A stretch of 64,000 nucleotides of DNA from positions 36,696 through 100,695 of the forward strand of contig JAANBC010000058.1 in the NCBI GenBank assembly GCA_014621405.1, in the 5' to 3' direction. Under the pieces are notes generated by a model. It did not search any database. It saw only the letters and a program-made list of their open reading frames with translations, and had not been told where the DNA came from. The position numbers were made by a program, and so were the translations under genes. Positions 1-12,469 of this stretch are shown piece by piece. The number at the start of each line of letters is the position of its first letter. Position 1 is the stretch's first letter. This DNA is from Stylonectria norvegica. Taxonomy: Eukaryota > Ascomycota > Sordariomycetes > Hypocreales > Nectriaceae.

Positions 1-3000
1 ACTCATCCTCGGATGTCATGTCGCCCATTTGTGCCTGGTAGGACGCTGGGGCGGAGGGCGAGGTGATGGAGCGAGAATGCAGGCCCGGGCGGGGAGCGTC
101 AAGGGCGCTGAAGGCGCCGGGATTCATGGTGTTGCTGCTGGATGTCTCCCTGGAGATGACAGGCGACCGATCTGCGAAGCCGTTCTGGAAAGACGTGTTG
201 TTGGATGCTTCGTGCAAGATAGGCAGGATCTGCTCGTCGTACAGCTGCGCCCCAGACTCAAATGACTCGGGCGTGAACTCTGTGATGGTATGCGAGGAGC
301 GGGTGTCATCGTCGGTGGTTGGACTGGAAGGCTCGTCGAAGAAATCATCCAGACTGTCGAGCTTGGTCACTAAGTCGCCCGCATGGCCTTCACCACGGCC
401 CTCGTCAGACAACATCGTCTCGGTCCGATCGGAGTTACCAAAGTAGCCGTAAGGGAAGTCATCGGCATGGAACTCAACATCTGGTGTTGGCGTCGCCTCC
501 GTCAGCGTTCCCTCTGAGCCCTGACAGGTGTAGAAAGCGGCGTGGATGTGCGCACGGGTAGCGTCTGTCTTCTTTGCAGGAACTGGGATGGCCCAGCCAG
601 ACGCCTCGGGGATACCGAAGAGGCTTTGGGTGCGCTCGTACTCCTTGCGGATCGCCTGTGATGTCGATCGCGTCATGCTCATCCTCAGATGATGTTTGTC
701 CATGTGGCTTCCAGACATTGTCATGATGTTGTCCAGTACCTCGAGCGCCTCCATGCAAAACTCGGTTTGCAGGAGACGAAGCAAGGGCGAGATGAGGTCG
801 GAGCCGTGGCCAGCGAGCTCAGGCTTTCGCATATCAACTTCAGGGATTGCGACACAAAGAATGCGCATTGTTTGGTGCTTGACCCAAGATAGCGAGTTGG
901 TCAGGAGTCCTATGAGGAAGGTAACCATCTGAAAGTCGAGGTGCGGCAAATAGTATTCCCGCAGAGCAGCAAACAGCTCACACAGAAAATCCTTGCTACT
1001 GGGGTGCTTTCCAGATATATACTCGTGAAGAGCAACGGCGATACTTGAGAGCCCTTGACGACCTGCTTCCTCCATCAAGAGGCTGGCTGTCTGCAAAGAG
1101 TCTTCACCAGGAGACCCTTGTTCCAAATCATTCAAGAAGCGCGGAAAATTCGCCAACAAGGCGAAGAATAGACGAATGTCGTCGCCGATGAGGCCGTCGC
1201 TCGGAAGCATGACAAGCTTATCCATCGTGTCGAGGGTTGTTTGCCAGCACAACGATGACCTCAGACCCTTGTGGAGCAGGGGCTGGATACCCTCAAACAA
1301 GCCATCCCATCGAGAAGGTTGGCCCTCGGCCAAGATCCTGCGTACATTTGGCTGCCGGAAGTCGACTTTGGTGAGGAACTTGTTGAGCATCTCCACTGCT
1401 TCCAAGAATTCTCGCTCATTGATGGATTCCAGACAAGCACACGTAGTCCAGAATAGTTGCGGGAAGTTGAGTAGATCATCTGCGTCCAGCTTGACGATCA
1501 GTGTCTTCAAGGTTGTGAGGATCTCCATCGAGAATGACTGGATTTCAGGGTCTTCATCCGCGATGGTATTGGATAGTCGCGCCAGCATGTCCCCCAGCAT
1601 TAGCTGGTCAAGAGACGTAAGGACACACCTGAAGATCTGGAACGAGCGGCAGGCCAGGTGACGGACAGGGCAAGAAGTGGCCCAGGTCAAGGATAGTCGT
1701 CCCCACTGCTCTTTGATTCCCGGAAACGTAATCTCAAAAGTTGAGATGACTTCGGCGGTAAGGAATTCCATACTTGGGGGAACCTTGTTGTCGTGGTCGT
1801 CGACCTTGCCGTTACTGTCTTCGTAGCCCCATACCACAGAGCGATCATGACGACGAACCATGTCTATCAAATCCTCTATAGGCTTTTTATAGATGTCTTG
1901 GGTTTGGTCGTCAATCCGTGAGATAACGAGTTCGTGGATAAGATGCACCAGCATTTCGCGAGCCTGTTCCTGGACCAGCGGAGTATAATGATCCCATAGC
2001 ACCGTGACAACCTGGAGAAGTAGGGGAACATTGTCTTGTGTGAGGTGGACCGGAGATACCATCAGATCGACGAGCAAGATCAACGACAGCTGCCCAAGCG
2101 AGAAGCCGGCCTGCTTCGTTCCCACAGGCAGCGCCTCGGCCAGATCGGCACAATATGGGAGGAGATTGATGTCGGGCGGAGGAGGTACCGCGTCTCTCTT
2201 CTCATTGGGGACCATCGCCTTAGGTGTGATCTGCATGAGGAGGAATTCGACGACTTTGATACCTGGCGTGCTGTTGGTTGTGGAAAGGAAGACGACAACT
2301 TGTTTGGCGTATTCCACGAAGTTCTGCTCGCGACGTTCAAGGCATAGTTGTATGATGAAGTCGAGTACCAAGCGAACATTTCCCGGGTGAGGCCCAGTCG
2401 CAAGAGCCTGCCAGAGAGCCTGAACCTCATTGTGCAAGGCTCCGCTTGATTTGATCGTGATCTCTAGCAGATTGGCCAGGAGGACATAAGACTGGGCCGT
2501 GGGACCTCCGTTCGGGTCGAGTTTGAGCTCGATAGACTGTATCCAAGGGAGGACGACAGCAACCACGTTGCGCTGCGCGACTGGTTGTAAGTCCTTGAAG
2601 TAAAGAGTGAACTCGGAGAAGATGTAAAAGGCAAGTCCTGTATGCTGCTTAGCAAGGCGCTTCGAAATTTCGAATTGTGCTAGCTTGTACACGGCCTGAG
2701 TCTTGTCTGAAATACTGATGTCGAAGTCTTGAATCTTTGAATTACGCTGTTGGCGCGTTTCTAGAGAGCGCAGCACAGTCGCAGATTTCGACCTGATGTC
2801 GCTCTGATCGTTGCCCAGAGTAAAGAGGCAGAGACCAAGCAGCTTCCAAAACGGACAAGGATAGTCGATGTGATCCTGTAGCACAGAGGTGACGACCGCG
2901 AAGTAGCTTTCCAGCACCTTGGGAACATCTGCCTGATAGCACCGCGCGATGCAGTGCTCCAGCAAGTAGGGGTGCTCTTGGTTGTGCACAATCAGATTCT

Positions 3001-6000
3001 GCAAAGCTCTCCTCCCAATCACGTTCATACGATCGCTCCCTGAGTTGAAGATGGTTTCAATCCAGGCGAGCATACGACGTATGTCAAACTGCAGTGTGAC
3101 GCCGCTCTCAGTTGTAACACTGATGGGCCCTCCGCATAAAGCCGCCATGGCACTCAGTGCTGCAGTTCTGAGGTTCCTCTTCTCAATCTCCATGGCGGCC
3201 GTAACGGTGCCTCGTTCGCCTAGAGCCTGCTGGTTGATGAGAGACTGACGCATGGTGTCCTCACGGGCACGTATTTGGTTCTGATTTGGTGAAAAGCCAC
3301 ACCAATCTTCCATCAGAGAGAATGCAGATTTGCGAGATTCAAAGGTCATCCATCTGGAAGGATCTTTCGTCCGGTTGATGCCCTCGAAAAGGGTCTCCAT
3401 CAATCCGCAATAATGACGCCGGAGCTTTTGGAACTCCCAGTCCATCTGGACTTCGCCATCCATGAGAAACAGCTTCAGGTCTTTCGTGTACGAAGTGAGA
3501 TTGTTGAGTAAGAACTCCGAGTTATAGACTTCGGCTTCCTTGAGGAAGTGTGATGTCAACTTGAACACATGGGTGATCTCAGTCCTCAACAAGTCCATCT
3601 TGCGATTTCTCTTTGGTATGCTGTTCGTTCTTTGGTGCATACGAGCGCGCGCCTCGTCGTTGCACCGCGACACCTGGCCTTGAAGCTCCTCCAGTAGGGT
3701 CTGGTATATACGAACATTGATGGATCCCATTGCCACGACCACTGCATCCCTCACAGAACCCGAGGAGACGGAGAGAAGCGGAATCAAGTACTTGAACAAA
3801 GTCCGTGCCGTAACGATTTTATCGGTTGAGCTTGACTTGGAAGTCTTTCTTGCATGTTGAGGGTCCTTCAAGGCGCTTGGTTGTGAACCGCCTGGGTCGG
3901 CAAGGGTAGTGCAAGCGAATATCAGGTATAGCTTCCACTGCTCGATCATCACTTCTGGATGAGTCGTTGCTGATCTCCCTGTCATCCTGGCACTCCCTGA
4001 GTCTCCACCGAAGTAGAGACCACGCGTTGGTTCCGACAGATGGATAATCGGCTTGTACATTTGCAAGATGCGATTGCAAATGAGATCCCGACAGATAGTA
4101 ACTGTGAAAGGGCATTTTTCGAAGGCGATGCGAATCAGGTTGGGGAAAATCTTGAACCACAGCGTCGTGTCGTAAGACACGTCGCTGGCGCAAAGCTCAA
4201 CAAGAGCGCCTTGATTATTAGCATTCTGTAGACCTCGCTGTAGCCTACTCCGTTCAGCCACGGAGAGTTGTTCGTCGTTGAAATCCATCACTTGGCTAGA
4301 GTCGTGCTCGAGAATGTCGATCAGTCTCAATGCCTTGTCCTCAGAAGCTGCTTTCCCGAGAGCCGTGTCAAACTCAACGATGAGACGCAAAACGGTAACA
4401 GCAAAGTAGCGCACCCGTCGAGACTGGGAGCAGAGAAAGAAAAGCCCGTGGGCTTCCGCTTGATCAACTTCGGCCCAGATGCTTGAAAGGTCGAGCTGAA
4501 CAGCCCTCTGGTCTAAGGCAGAGGTTTCGGATTGATCCATTGCGGCATCCCTGGTCTTTTGCCTAATCTCCTCGATCCAGATTTGTAGGAGCTCCACATA
4601 AAGGCGCAGAGTGTTCTCGATATGACCATGGCCAAGCATTCCGCCATCAGACATGGTTGAATAACGGTCGTCAAAGTTGAAGATGAAGCGGGCAAAGCCC
4701 ATTGTAACCTGTTGAGCATGGGACTGTCGAGCGATCGCCTTGAGAGAATTGGCCGACGACTCGGCGATATTGTACTGCACATGAGCTGTGCCGGTGCATA
4801 ACAGATTAATCAGGGAGTTGAAAGGGATGTCGGCTGAGAGACACCGAGGCAGCGCTTGGACTGCAACGTGCAAAAGTTCGTAGAACGCTTGTTTCTGATC
4901 GGAAGCGTTCTGGTGATCATCCTTGCGGGAGAAGGTAAACGTCTCGGCAATAGGCGTCTTCGGTCCAGGGCTACTAAACTTTTCGTCCAGCGCTGCCTGG
5001 CCCCCGAACGTGTTGTCACAGATGATGGTGATTTTCCCTAGTATTTCACAGAACTTGACATAATATTCTCGCACACCATCACTTAAGACGTGTGTCAGGA
5101 CTGGTCGTGTGATGTACTCTTCCTTTGAATTCGATGTAGGACTCGATAAGGGGCCATTTCGAGGCGAGGACACTGCAGGTGACACGGGCCATCGTTCAGG
5201 AGTCGAGGGAGGATCGTAGAATTGAGGGAAAGGCGGCTGGCCCTGCTCTCCCTTCTCCAAATCAGACATGATGTAGAGAAAGGCCCTGATGCCCACAACA
5301 ATGCGGTCCGGATCTAGTTGCTCAACTTTGAGCTCTTTGTTGGAAGTGAACAGTTCGGCGTTGATGAGAGGGAAAACCACGTTCCTGAAACAGTATTCAG
5401 GGTATTTGAAGCCGATTATCCGGATGATCTGGATCAGGGGTTCCGTGCAAACCGTGTCAGACGCGACCAGGCTGCGCTTCGAGGAGGGCAGGACTAGCTT
5501 CATCACTTCGTCTAATTTTCGCATGGCGCTCTGTAGGGTATCATTGGTGCGGTAAAGGTAAGTCCAAAGCAATCGAGAAATGACTTGGAGGCAAAGGGGC
5601 TTCATGAATCGGTCTTTGATCTTTGTCTGGAGGGGAAGGACAAGCTGAAGCCATTGAGAGCCAAAATTGTCTGGGGAGGACACGCAAAGCATAGTTGCAG
5701 TTAAAGGAAAAGCGAAATTCCAGTGTCGAGGTTTCATAAACATTTGCGCCAGACGCGGGCCAATGGCCGCAAGAACTTCAGCCCATCGCGGATGCATGAA
5801 GTGACTGTTACTGGCCTTGGCCGCAATCGGAAGTAAGAGCATGTCAAGGACTTGACAGAAGGCGGTTTTGACCCTCTGGCCGTGAGACTTATAGAACAGG
5901 CGACCGAGGGAGATGAGAAACTCGCAAGACTGTTCCCAGGACTCCTCTGGAGTGATCTTGACCCTCAAATGTTTCATGCCGCCCAGAACGAGTTCCACCT

Positions 6001-7768
6001 TTCCCTCGGCATCACGGCCGGAAGCTGATGTCGGGCTTTTCATCACTCTTTCTTGGAGAGAGCTATCTAGGTCCTCGATGAACCTCCTTGTAACGCTGAC
6101 GAAGTTGATACCGCTCATATGTCCCAGGAGTTGCGCAAATAAATTCCAGTTGGCCAGCTTGAGAGGCGACACCATCAATTGGTCGGTATCCGCAATTTTC
6201 AGTTGACCAAATATGATGCTTTCTAGCTTATCCTCCATCTCGGGTGTAATCGATGCCAGGTTGCTTTGACTTATGATTTCGAGCAGGACGCGGCACAGTA
6301 TGTAGATGGAAACGGTCGACCGGCGTTCGGCCTGGGCCACAAACTCCTGTTTTGCAGCCTGCGTAGGTGGACCGTTGGGTAAGTTGCCATCGGAATTGCG
6401 AGAGCCCGGCGGGCCAGGCTGCACTGGCTCCGTATTCCTGCGAAGTAGAGGACCGCCGGGTAGGTTGCTGCGCGACTGTTGTAGGTGACTCCGAGCTTCG
6501 TTGGCAGCATCACTCTTGCTCTTCCTCCATAGCATCATAGAGTCGATGAGAGCTTTTGGCTTGAGACTGGCAATATGGCCGAGCGCAACAATCAACTGGT
6601 CGAATGCAGGGTCGACGCCGGGACCGCATATCTGCTCGATATGGGGCTCGGGATCGAAAGGAACCGTGATGCAATCCGTCAACTTCTCCTCGGCTTGAGC
6701 GATGAACTATATCCTGGTCAGCTAGAGACTTGCGATTTTTATTGAGACCTGTACTGACCGAGGTGAATAGCACATGCAGCGCATATTCCCCAACAGTCTT
6801 CTGGTCATCCTTATGGTGGCGGGACGAATTGGACGGCCTCGACTTGCTGTGAATCCGTTCGGGCTTGCGATGGGTTGCGCCGTGTGGCGACATGTCGGTA
6901 GAAGAGGCAGTCCTCTCCATCGCAATCGCGGTACTGCCGGAGAGAGCTGTAGGTGGTCGCGATGGATAGCTGGTGTCGCCCTCTGGGCGGCTCCGACCGG
7001 ATGCATGTCTGATCGGTCGAGCCCGACTCCAGCAGCAGCAATCATTTGGGGGCTGAGAGGGCTGGACGAGGTGCTCGCCAGGCTGCCATTTCTCGAGTGC
7101 TGAAAACCGTGGACGATGGAGGTCTGGCGGTGGTGTCCATAAGTGGCGCTCTTGGGGTCTACCAGGCGTTCGACGACCCCTCCGTGGGTTCCTCCGTGGG
7201 CTCCTCCGTGGGCTCCTCTCGAGTGAGGCGCGTGGGAGCGCGGCGATGCTAAGCTCGGCGGCGGCTGGAAGGTCTTGTCGGCGGACGAATCTCGGGAGTG
7301 CGATGCCAGGCGCGATGAAGGCGGGTCTAGGACAAACGGGCGGAGAGTTCTGTCCCAGGAGGTTTCGTCCTCGTCCTCTTCATCCAGTCTCGAAACGGAC
7401 CGGGGCGAGAACCTTAGCGGATCCTGCGGTAGCGTCTGCGACGGCACTGTCACACAAAGCTGTCAGTGAACGTTTCTCCTGGTCGTGAAACTTGAGCCAG
7501 CGGGCTAGTTGCATGCACCAGGCACAGGCGAAGGTGCAGATGTCGTTGCCGTTGATGTTGCCGTCGATGCAGTGCTTGGCGAGATAGCATTGAGAGCCAA
7601 AGTCTGGAGCCGGAGTTTTCGAAGCCGAAGCTGGAGCTGAAGCTGGAGCTGGAGGCTGGAGCTGGAGCTGTTGTAGGCGGACACGCGCGCCGACCGCGTG
7701 ACCTGGCGGAGGCGGCGGATAAGGTAGCGAAGACGGGAGTGCACTTAGTAGATCTACAACTCACCCAT
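1..7768 (-). CDS. PAG1: Cell morphogenesis protein PAG1/TAO3 (Furry family), 3' end outside window
   Basis: Minus-strand gene whose main exon (6706 down to 1) stays open for about 2,235 codons and leaves the window before its stop. The translation has the fungal PAG1/Mor2/Furry character: a conserved start near GEYALHVLFTSF, then a very long alpha-helical HEAT/ARM-like scaffold. Family members act with NDR kinase and Mob in the RAM/MOR pathway controlling polarity and cell separation. Proposed exons: 7768-7765 (ATGG only), 7446-6759, 6706 onwards. Introns are 7764-7447 (GTGAGT...CTGACAG) and 6758-6707 (GTCAGT...ATAG, branch GCTGAC). The N-terminal exon is low-complexity, Ser/Pro-rich, with an (A/T)HGG repeat near 7190-7220. 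Within that exon the frame must shift by one base around 6960-6990: upstream reads ...GVGLDRSDMHP, downstream reads EGDTSYPSRPPTALSG, and no GT-AG intron in the right phase joins them. Family assignment is firm; the 5' structure is inferred. Confidence 0.88.
7621..7670. repeat. GCTGGA-type short tandem repeat in PAG1 first intron
   Basis: Degenerate hexamer array (gctggagct, aagctggagct) inside the proposed 318-bp first intron of PAG1. It is open in several frames on the minus strand, which produces spurious small ORFs. Confidence 0.7.
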
Positions 7769-8480
7769 CTCAAGTCGGGCCAAGCCGGTCTCCCATGGTC
7801 CGTCTACTAGGTACGTCTACCTGGAGAGATAACGGTCCGAGACCGCAGGCGATGGACGGCGTCGGTCGCGAGCGTTGTAGCAAGCGGAAAGTAACGAAGC
7901 AGAGCTCTCGCCGTCTGTTGTTGATATGGTTACGGAGGGAGACAAATAATTAATTACACGCTCCCGAAGACGAGGTGAGCACTGAGCACTGGGCACCGCG
8001 CACCAGCAACGGAACACAATGACGCTACTAATCCTGCCCGAGCTTCCAAAGGGAGCCCAGGAGCCAAAAGAGGCAAAGGGAGAGTCTCCATGCAATCCAT
8101 GTAATCTGCAAGGGGAGACCAGAGTCACGGCCTATCAGCCGTTTGCCGTCGACACGGGGAGGGGCGCGTGCTGGCAACGGTGGTAACCAAGGCCCATTGG
8201 CTGACGGTTGCTAGTAAGAAAGGGGTCCGTTGCCCAAGCTTCCATCATTAATTATGTATGTCAGGGACTCAGGGCTAGGCTGGCTGTCGACTGGGTGTGT
8301 GAAGTCTCCGGGTCTGGGGTTGAGATGGATCTTATCTAAGGGCGGGCGATCATGAGGTGTTGGGTGCGAGGGTGGAGTCTGTTGTGATTTAGATGGTGAG
8401 GAAGAATGTGTTGACACTTTGACAGCGGCGTCTACCGGTGATATTTCCAGGGTCTAGACCGCATCGCTGGAATTTCATCC

Positions 8481-8497
8481 CGTCGGACCGTCCGACG
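8481..8497. promoter_or_regulatory. Perfect inverted repeat containing CGG-N5-CCG
   Basis: Two 8-base arms, CGTCGGAC and GTCCGACG, flank a single C. The core CGG (8484-8486), five bases, CCG (8492-8494) has the inverted-triplet geometry recognised by many Zn2Cys6 regulators. It lies about 0.7 kb upstream of PAG1 and 1.8 kb upstream of the reductase. Function is inferred from geometry only. Confidence 0.3.
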
Positions 8498-8499
8498 AC

Positions 8500-8566
8500 A
8501 TGGCAAGTTTTTTCTCTCTATGGCAAGTTTTTTCTCTCTATGGCTCACATTTCATGGCTCACATTC
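8500..8566. repeat. Two adjacent short tandem duplications
   Basis: A 20-bp unit (starting ATGGCAAG and ending TCTCTCT) occurs twice without a mismatch at 8500-8519 and 8520-8539. It is followed by two copies of a 13-14 bp unit (ATGGCTCACATT) at 8540-8553 and 8554-8566. It looks like recent slippage. Confidence 0.85.
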
Positions 8567-10259
8567 ACGGATGATTGGAGAGTGCGAGTAAGAGAGTAAT
8601 ACTCTGCAGTTGCGGCTCACTGCCCTGTCACTCATATTCGTACGATGTTGGAAGCCGTCTAGGATTGCGGGTAATAATGCTTGCGGGCAGACTCCATCCA
8701 TTTAAATGCAGGTGACAGGGGAGTCCAGGTTCTTTCGAAAACCCGAATACGTGCCGAGTATTCGTACTTCCAGTTCCAGCATCCATCGACCATCATACCT
8801 TTGCTAAGTACTGGTAGAACTTGAGGTATATTTCAGATTCCCATGAGATGGAACTTGAGAAAGTTCAGAAGAACTCCAGCACCCGGCTCAACACCACGAA
8901 AACGGCAAGGTCAGATGGTAGCTGCTTGTATAGTCATATAGGTAACATAGATATTACTGCAGTATATGAGATCCACGAAAGAGAACAAGACCGGAATGCC
9001 ATCACAAGTGCTTAATCCAGCCTGTCACTTGCAACGCCGAACACTGGACGCTGATTTCTTGTCGCTGAATTAGCACGGGATGAAAGACCCACTCCTCCAA
9101 TGTTGAGAGGTGGAAACAATTCCGGGTTGTGATTTTACGTATCAGACTAAAATGGGAGATATGGTAGATATGGATCCATGGATATTTCATGTTTGATAGT
9201 AAAAACCCCAAGATGGCTCGCATCTCCGATTCTCGGTGCTGACACTAGTGTGGGAAGTGCAGTATTCGCATCGATAAGCCATTGTCGGCACGACCGCGAT
9301 ACCGGTTGATGATGCATTAGGAAGTCCCGGGCCAGTTACCGAAAAATGGTTACTGGTTTCATGACACTGGGTCTCATGAGTGGATGCTGGACCTGTGGAC
9401 GTTCTCTAGACTGCCGCTGCATAGAGATGCCCTCCATCTACGCCTGCGGATATCGAGTTTGCATGCTGAACTGTAAGTCACATGCAATTAAACAGAAATT
9501 CGGCCTTGAAGCCCATAGTAGTGAATAGTAATAGAAGTATGTGGCCATCCATGGATGGATTCATGGATGACACCATGATTTATTTCATTGAAGTTAGCCC
9601 GCCTTCCGGCTGGCAATCTTGCCGCGGTCGCCCGCCGGAGCCCGGCGCACGTCGCGAGGACAGCGCGGCGGACTCTCCACTGTAACGGGCTCCTTCCACT
9701 GCCTGCTCCGGTGGGGGCGGGGGGCTATAGGGGTCCATGTGTGATGTACCCAACCGGTTCAGGCCGCTCTCAGCGCTCGGTCCGAGCCTGGAGGGTCTCT
9801 GCCAGCAGTTCGACCGCCACAGACTGGACGACTACTACTAGCAGTAGTAGTAGGTAGTAGTGAACGTGATAATAAAAGTCCCCGTCCCATTCCCTTCTGA
9901 CGCCGACTCTCTCCCGACTCTCTCCCGCCTCTCTCTCACCTTCAAAGTTGCTATTCATCTGACCCGGACAGCCTGCGAAGCACCCGGCCTTTTTTCAGCA
10001 CTGCGCCTGGTGAATCTCACGTCTATTCGCCGGATTACTTGCCCGTCGCGTACTCGCTGACGCTCCACTGGACTTTGCGCCACATCCCACCCAGCCGTTT
10101 TCCCCCGCCTCCAGGCCACAGGGCTCCTTTCCCGCCCCGAGCCATCGGCGAAGGCTTCAGTGAGACAAGGCCACCTTTTCCACTTCGACACTCGAAAACG
10201 CCGAGTCGGGCTGTCACCACCTTTCCTTGCGCGCCGCTGCGAAGACCCGAGACCACAAC

Positions 10260-12469
10260 ATGGCCGAACTCGACACTCTGGACGTCATCGTCCTGGGAGT
10301 GATCCTCCTGGGGTCGCTCGCATACTTCACCAAGGGCAAACTATGGGGTGTGACCAAGGATCCCTATGCCAATGCCTTTGCTACCGCCAACGGTGCCAAG
10401 GCTGGCCGGACCAGGGACATCGTCGAGAAGATGGAGGAGAGCGGCAAGAACTGTGTCATCTTCTATGGCTCTCAGACCGGTACCGCCGAGGACTACGCTT
10501 CGCGCCTCGCCAAGGAGGGCAAGAGTCGCTTTGGTCTCGAGACTATGGTCGCTGATCTTGAAGAGTACGACTTCGAAAACCTCGACACCATTGCAGATGA
10601 CAAGGTCGTCATGTTTGTTCTTGCTACCTATGGCGAGGGCGAGCCCACAGACAACGCCGTCGAGTTTTACGAGTTCGTTACCGGCGACGACGCCGCTTTC
10701 TCCGAGAGCAAAGAGCCTGCCCTAGAGAACCTCAACTACGTCGCTTTCGGTCTCGGTAACAACACCTACGAGCACTACAACTCGATGGTTCGCAATGTGG
10801 ACAAGGCCCTCACGGAACTTGGCGCGCACCGTATCGGAGACGCCGGCGAGGGAGATGATGGTGCTGGAACCATGGAAGAGGACTTCTTGGCGTGGAAGGA
10901 TCCCATGTGGGTTGCTCTGGCTGAGAAGCTAGGCCTTGAGGAGCGCGAGGCTGTTTATGAACCCATCTTTGGTATCGTAGACCGTGAAGGCTTGACTCGC
11001 GAGGCCAGCGAGGTTTACCTCGGCGAACCCAACAAACTGCACCTCGAAGGCACCGCCAAGGGACCTTTCAACACCCACAACCCCTACATTGCGCCCATCG
11101 CCGAGTCGCGAGAGCTATTTACGGCCAAGGACAGGAACGCTCTGCACATGGAAGTCGATATTAGCGGCTCGAACCTCTCATACCAAACTGGTGATCATAT
11201 CGCAATCTGGCCAACCAACCCTGGCGAGGAAGTCGATCGTTTCCTCGATATCACCGGCCTCGCGGACAAGAAGCACCATGTAATCAGCGTCAAGGCTTTG
11301 GAACCAACTGCCAAGGTGCCTTTCCCGACACCAACGACGTTCGATGCTATCATCCGCTACCACTTGGAAATTTGCGCTCCGGTTTCGCGACAGTTCGTCC
11401 TCACGCTCTCTGCTTTCTCTCCCAACGATGCTGTCAAGGCCGAAATGACTCGACTGGGTAGCGACAAGGATTATTTCCATGAGAAGACTGGCCCTCACTA
11501 CTACAACATCGCTCGCTTTTTGGCCTCCGTTAGCAAGGGCGAGAAGTGGACGAACATCCCCTTTTCTGCCTTCATCGAGGGTCTGACAAAGCTCCAGCCC
11601 CGCTACTACTCGATTTCCTCGTCATCCTTGGTCCAGCCCAAGAAAATCTCTATCACTGCGGTCGTTGAGTCCCAGATGATTCCCGGCAGAGGTGATCCCT
11701 TCCGAGGAGTCGCAACAAACTACCTCTTCGCATTGAAGCAGAAGCAGAATGGAGACCCCGACCCTCACCCTTTCGGCCAGAGCTACGAGATCCTAGGACC
11801 CCGAAACAAGTACGATGGAATCCACGTTCCTGTCCATGTTCGCCACTCCAACTTCAAGCTGCCGTCAGACCCCAGCAAGCCGGTTATCATGATCGGACCT
11901 GGTACTGGAGTTGCTCCTTTCCGCGCATTTGTGCAAGAACGCGCCAAGCAGGCCGAGGCCGGCGCAGATGTCGGACGCACTCTCCTGTTCTTTGGATGCC
12001 GCAAACCTAGTGAAGATTTCATGTATGAGGCCGAATGGGCGGTATGTCACACACTGAGCACCACTTCCCGTCCGCATCACTAACCCTTCATAGGAGTACA
12101 AGAAGATCCTCGGCGACAAGTTCGAGCTAATTACAGCCTTCTCAAGACAAGGAACCAAGAAGGTTTACGTGCAGCACCGACTCAAGGAGCGAGCCAAGGA
12201 AGTCAGCGAGCTGCTTTCTCAGAAGGCCTACTTCTACGTTTGCGGCGACGCCGCGAATATGGCACGTGAAGTCAACACCGTCCTGGCGAAGATCATCGCC
12301 GAAGGTCGTGGGGTGTCGGAGGCCAAGGGAGAGGAGATTGTCAAGAGCATGAGGGCAGCGAATCAATACCAGGTACGTCGTCATCTATTGTGCTTGGGGT
12401 TGCTTCTCGCAGCATCCACGAACAAACACTTACTAACTGATTAACTCACAGGAGGACGTCTGGTCATAG
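10260..12469 (+). CDS. cprA: NADPH-cytochrome P450 reductase
   Basis: 692-residue diflavin reductase that passes electrons from NADPH through FAD and FMN to microsomal P450s (ergosterol and secondary-metabolite hydroxylations). Exons: 10260-12041, 12094-12372, 12452-12469; introns GTATGT...CATAG and GTACGT...CACAG are in phase 0. The ATG at 10260 gives the usual start, with one membrane helix at about residues 8-23 that anchors it in the ER. Then come the flavodoxin-like FMN domain (SQTGTAE at 71-77, GLGNNTYEHYN near 160), a connecting domain, the FAD motif RYYSIS, and the NADP-binding motif GPGTGVAPFRAF. The last exon codes only EDVWS; the near-terminal Trp is the residue that stacks on FAD in this family. 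Length and all motifs are intact. A CT-rich leader precedes it. Confidence 0.97.

Larger units (their letters stand above)
7769..10259. other. Divergent intergenic region between PAG1 and P450 reductase
   Basis: About 2.5 kb between two divergent genes. No ORF here has family character. It holds an inverted repeat at 8481-8497, tandem repeats at 8500-8566, copies of the palindrome ATCCATGGAT at 9174-9183 and 9547-9556, and a TATTCGTA at 8759-8766. A CT-rich stretch from about 9890 to 10259 probably contains the reductase promoter and leader. A (TAG)n-like run lies near 9830-9860. Confidence 0.6.
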
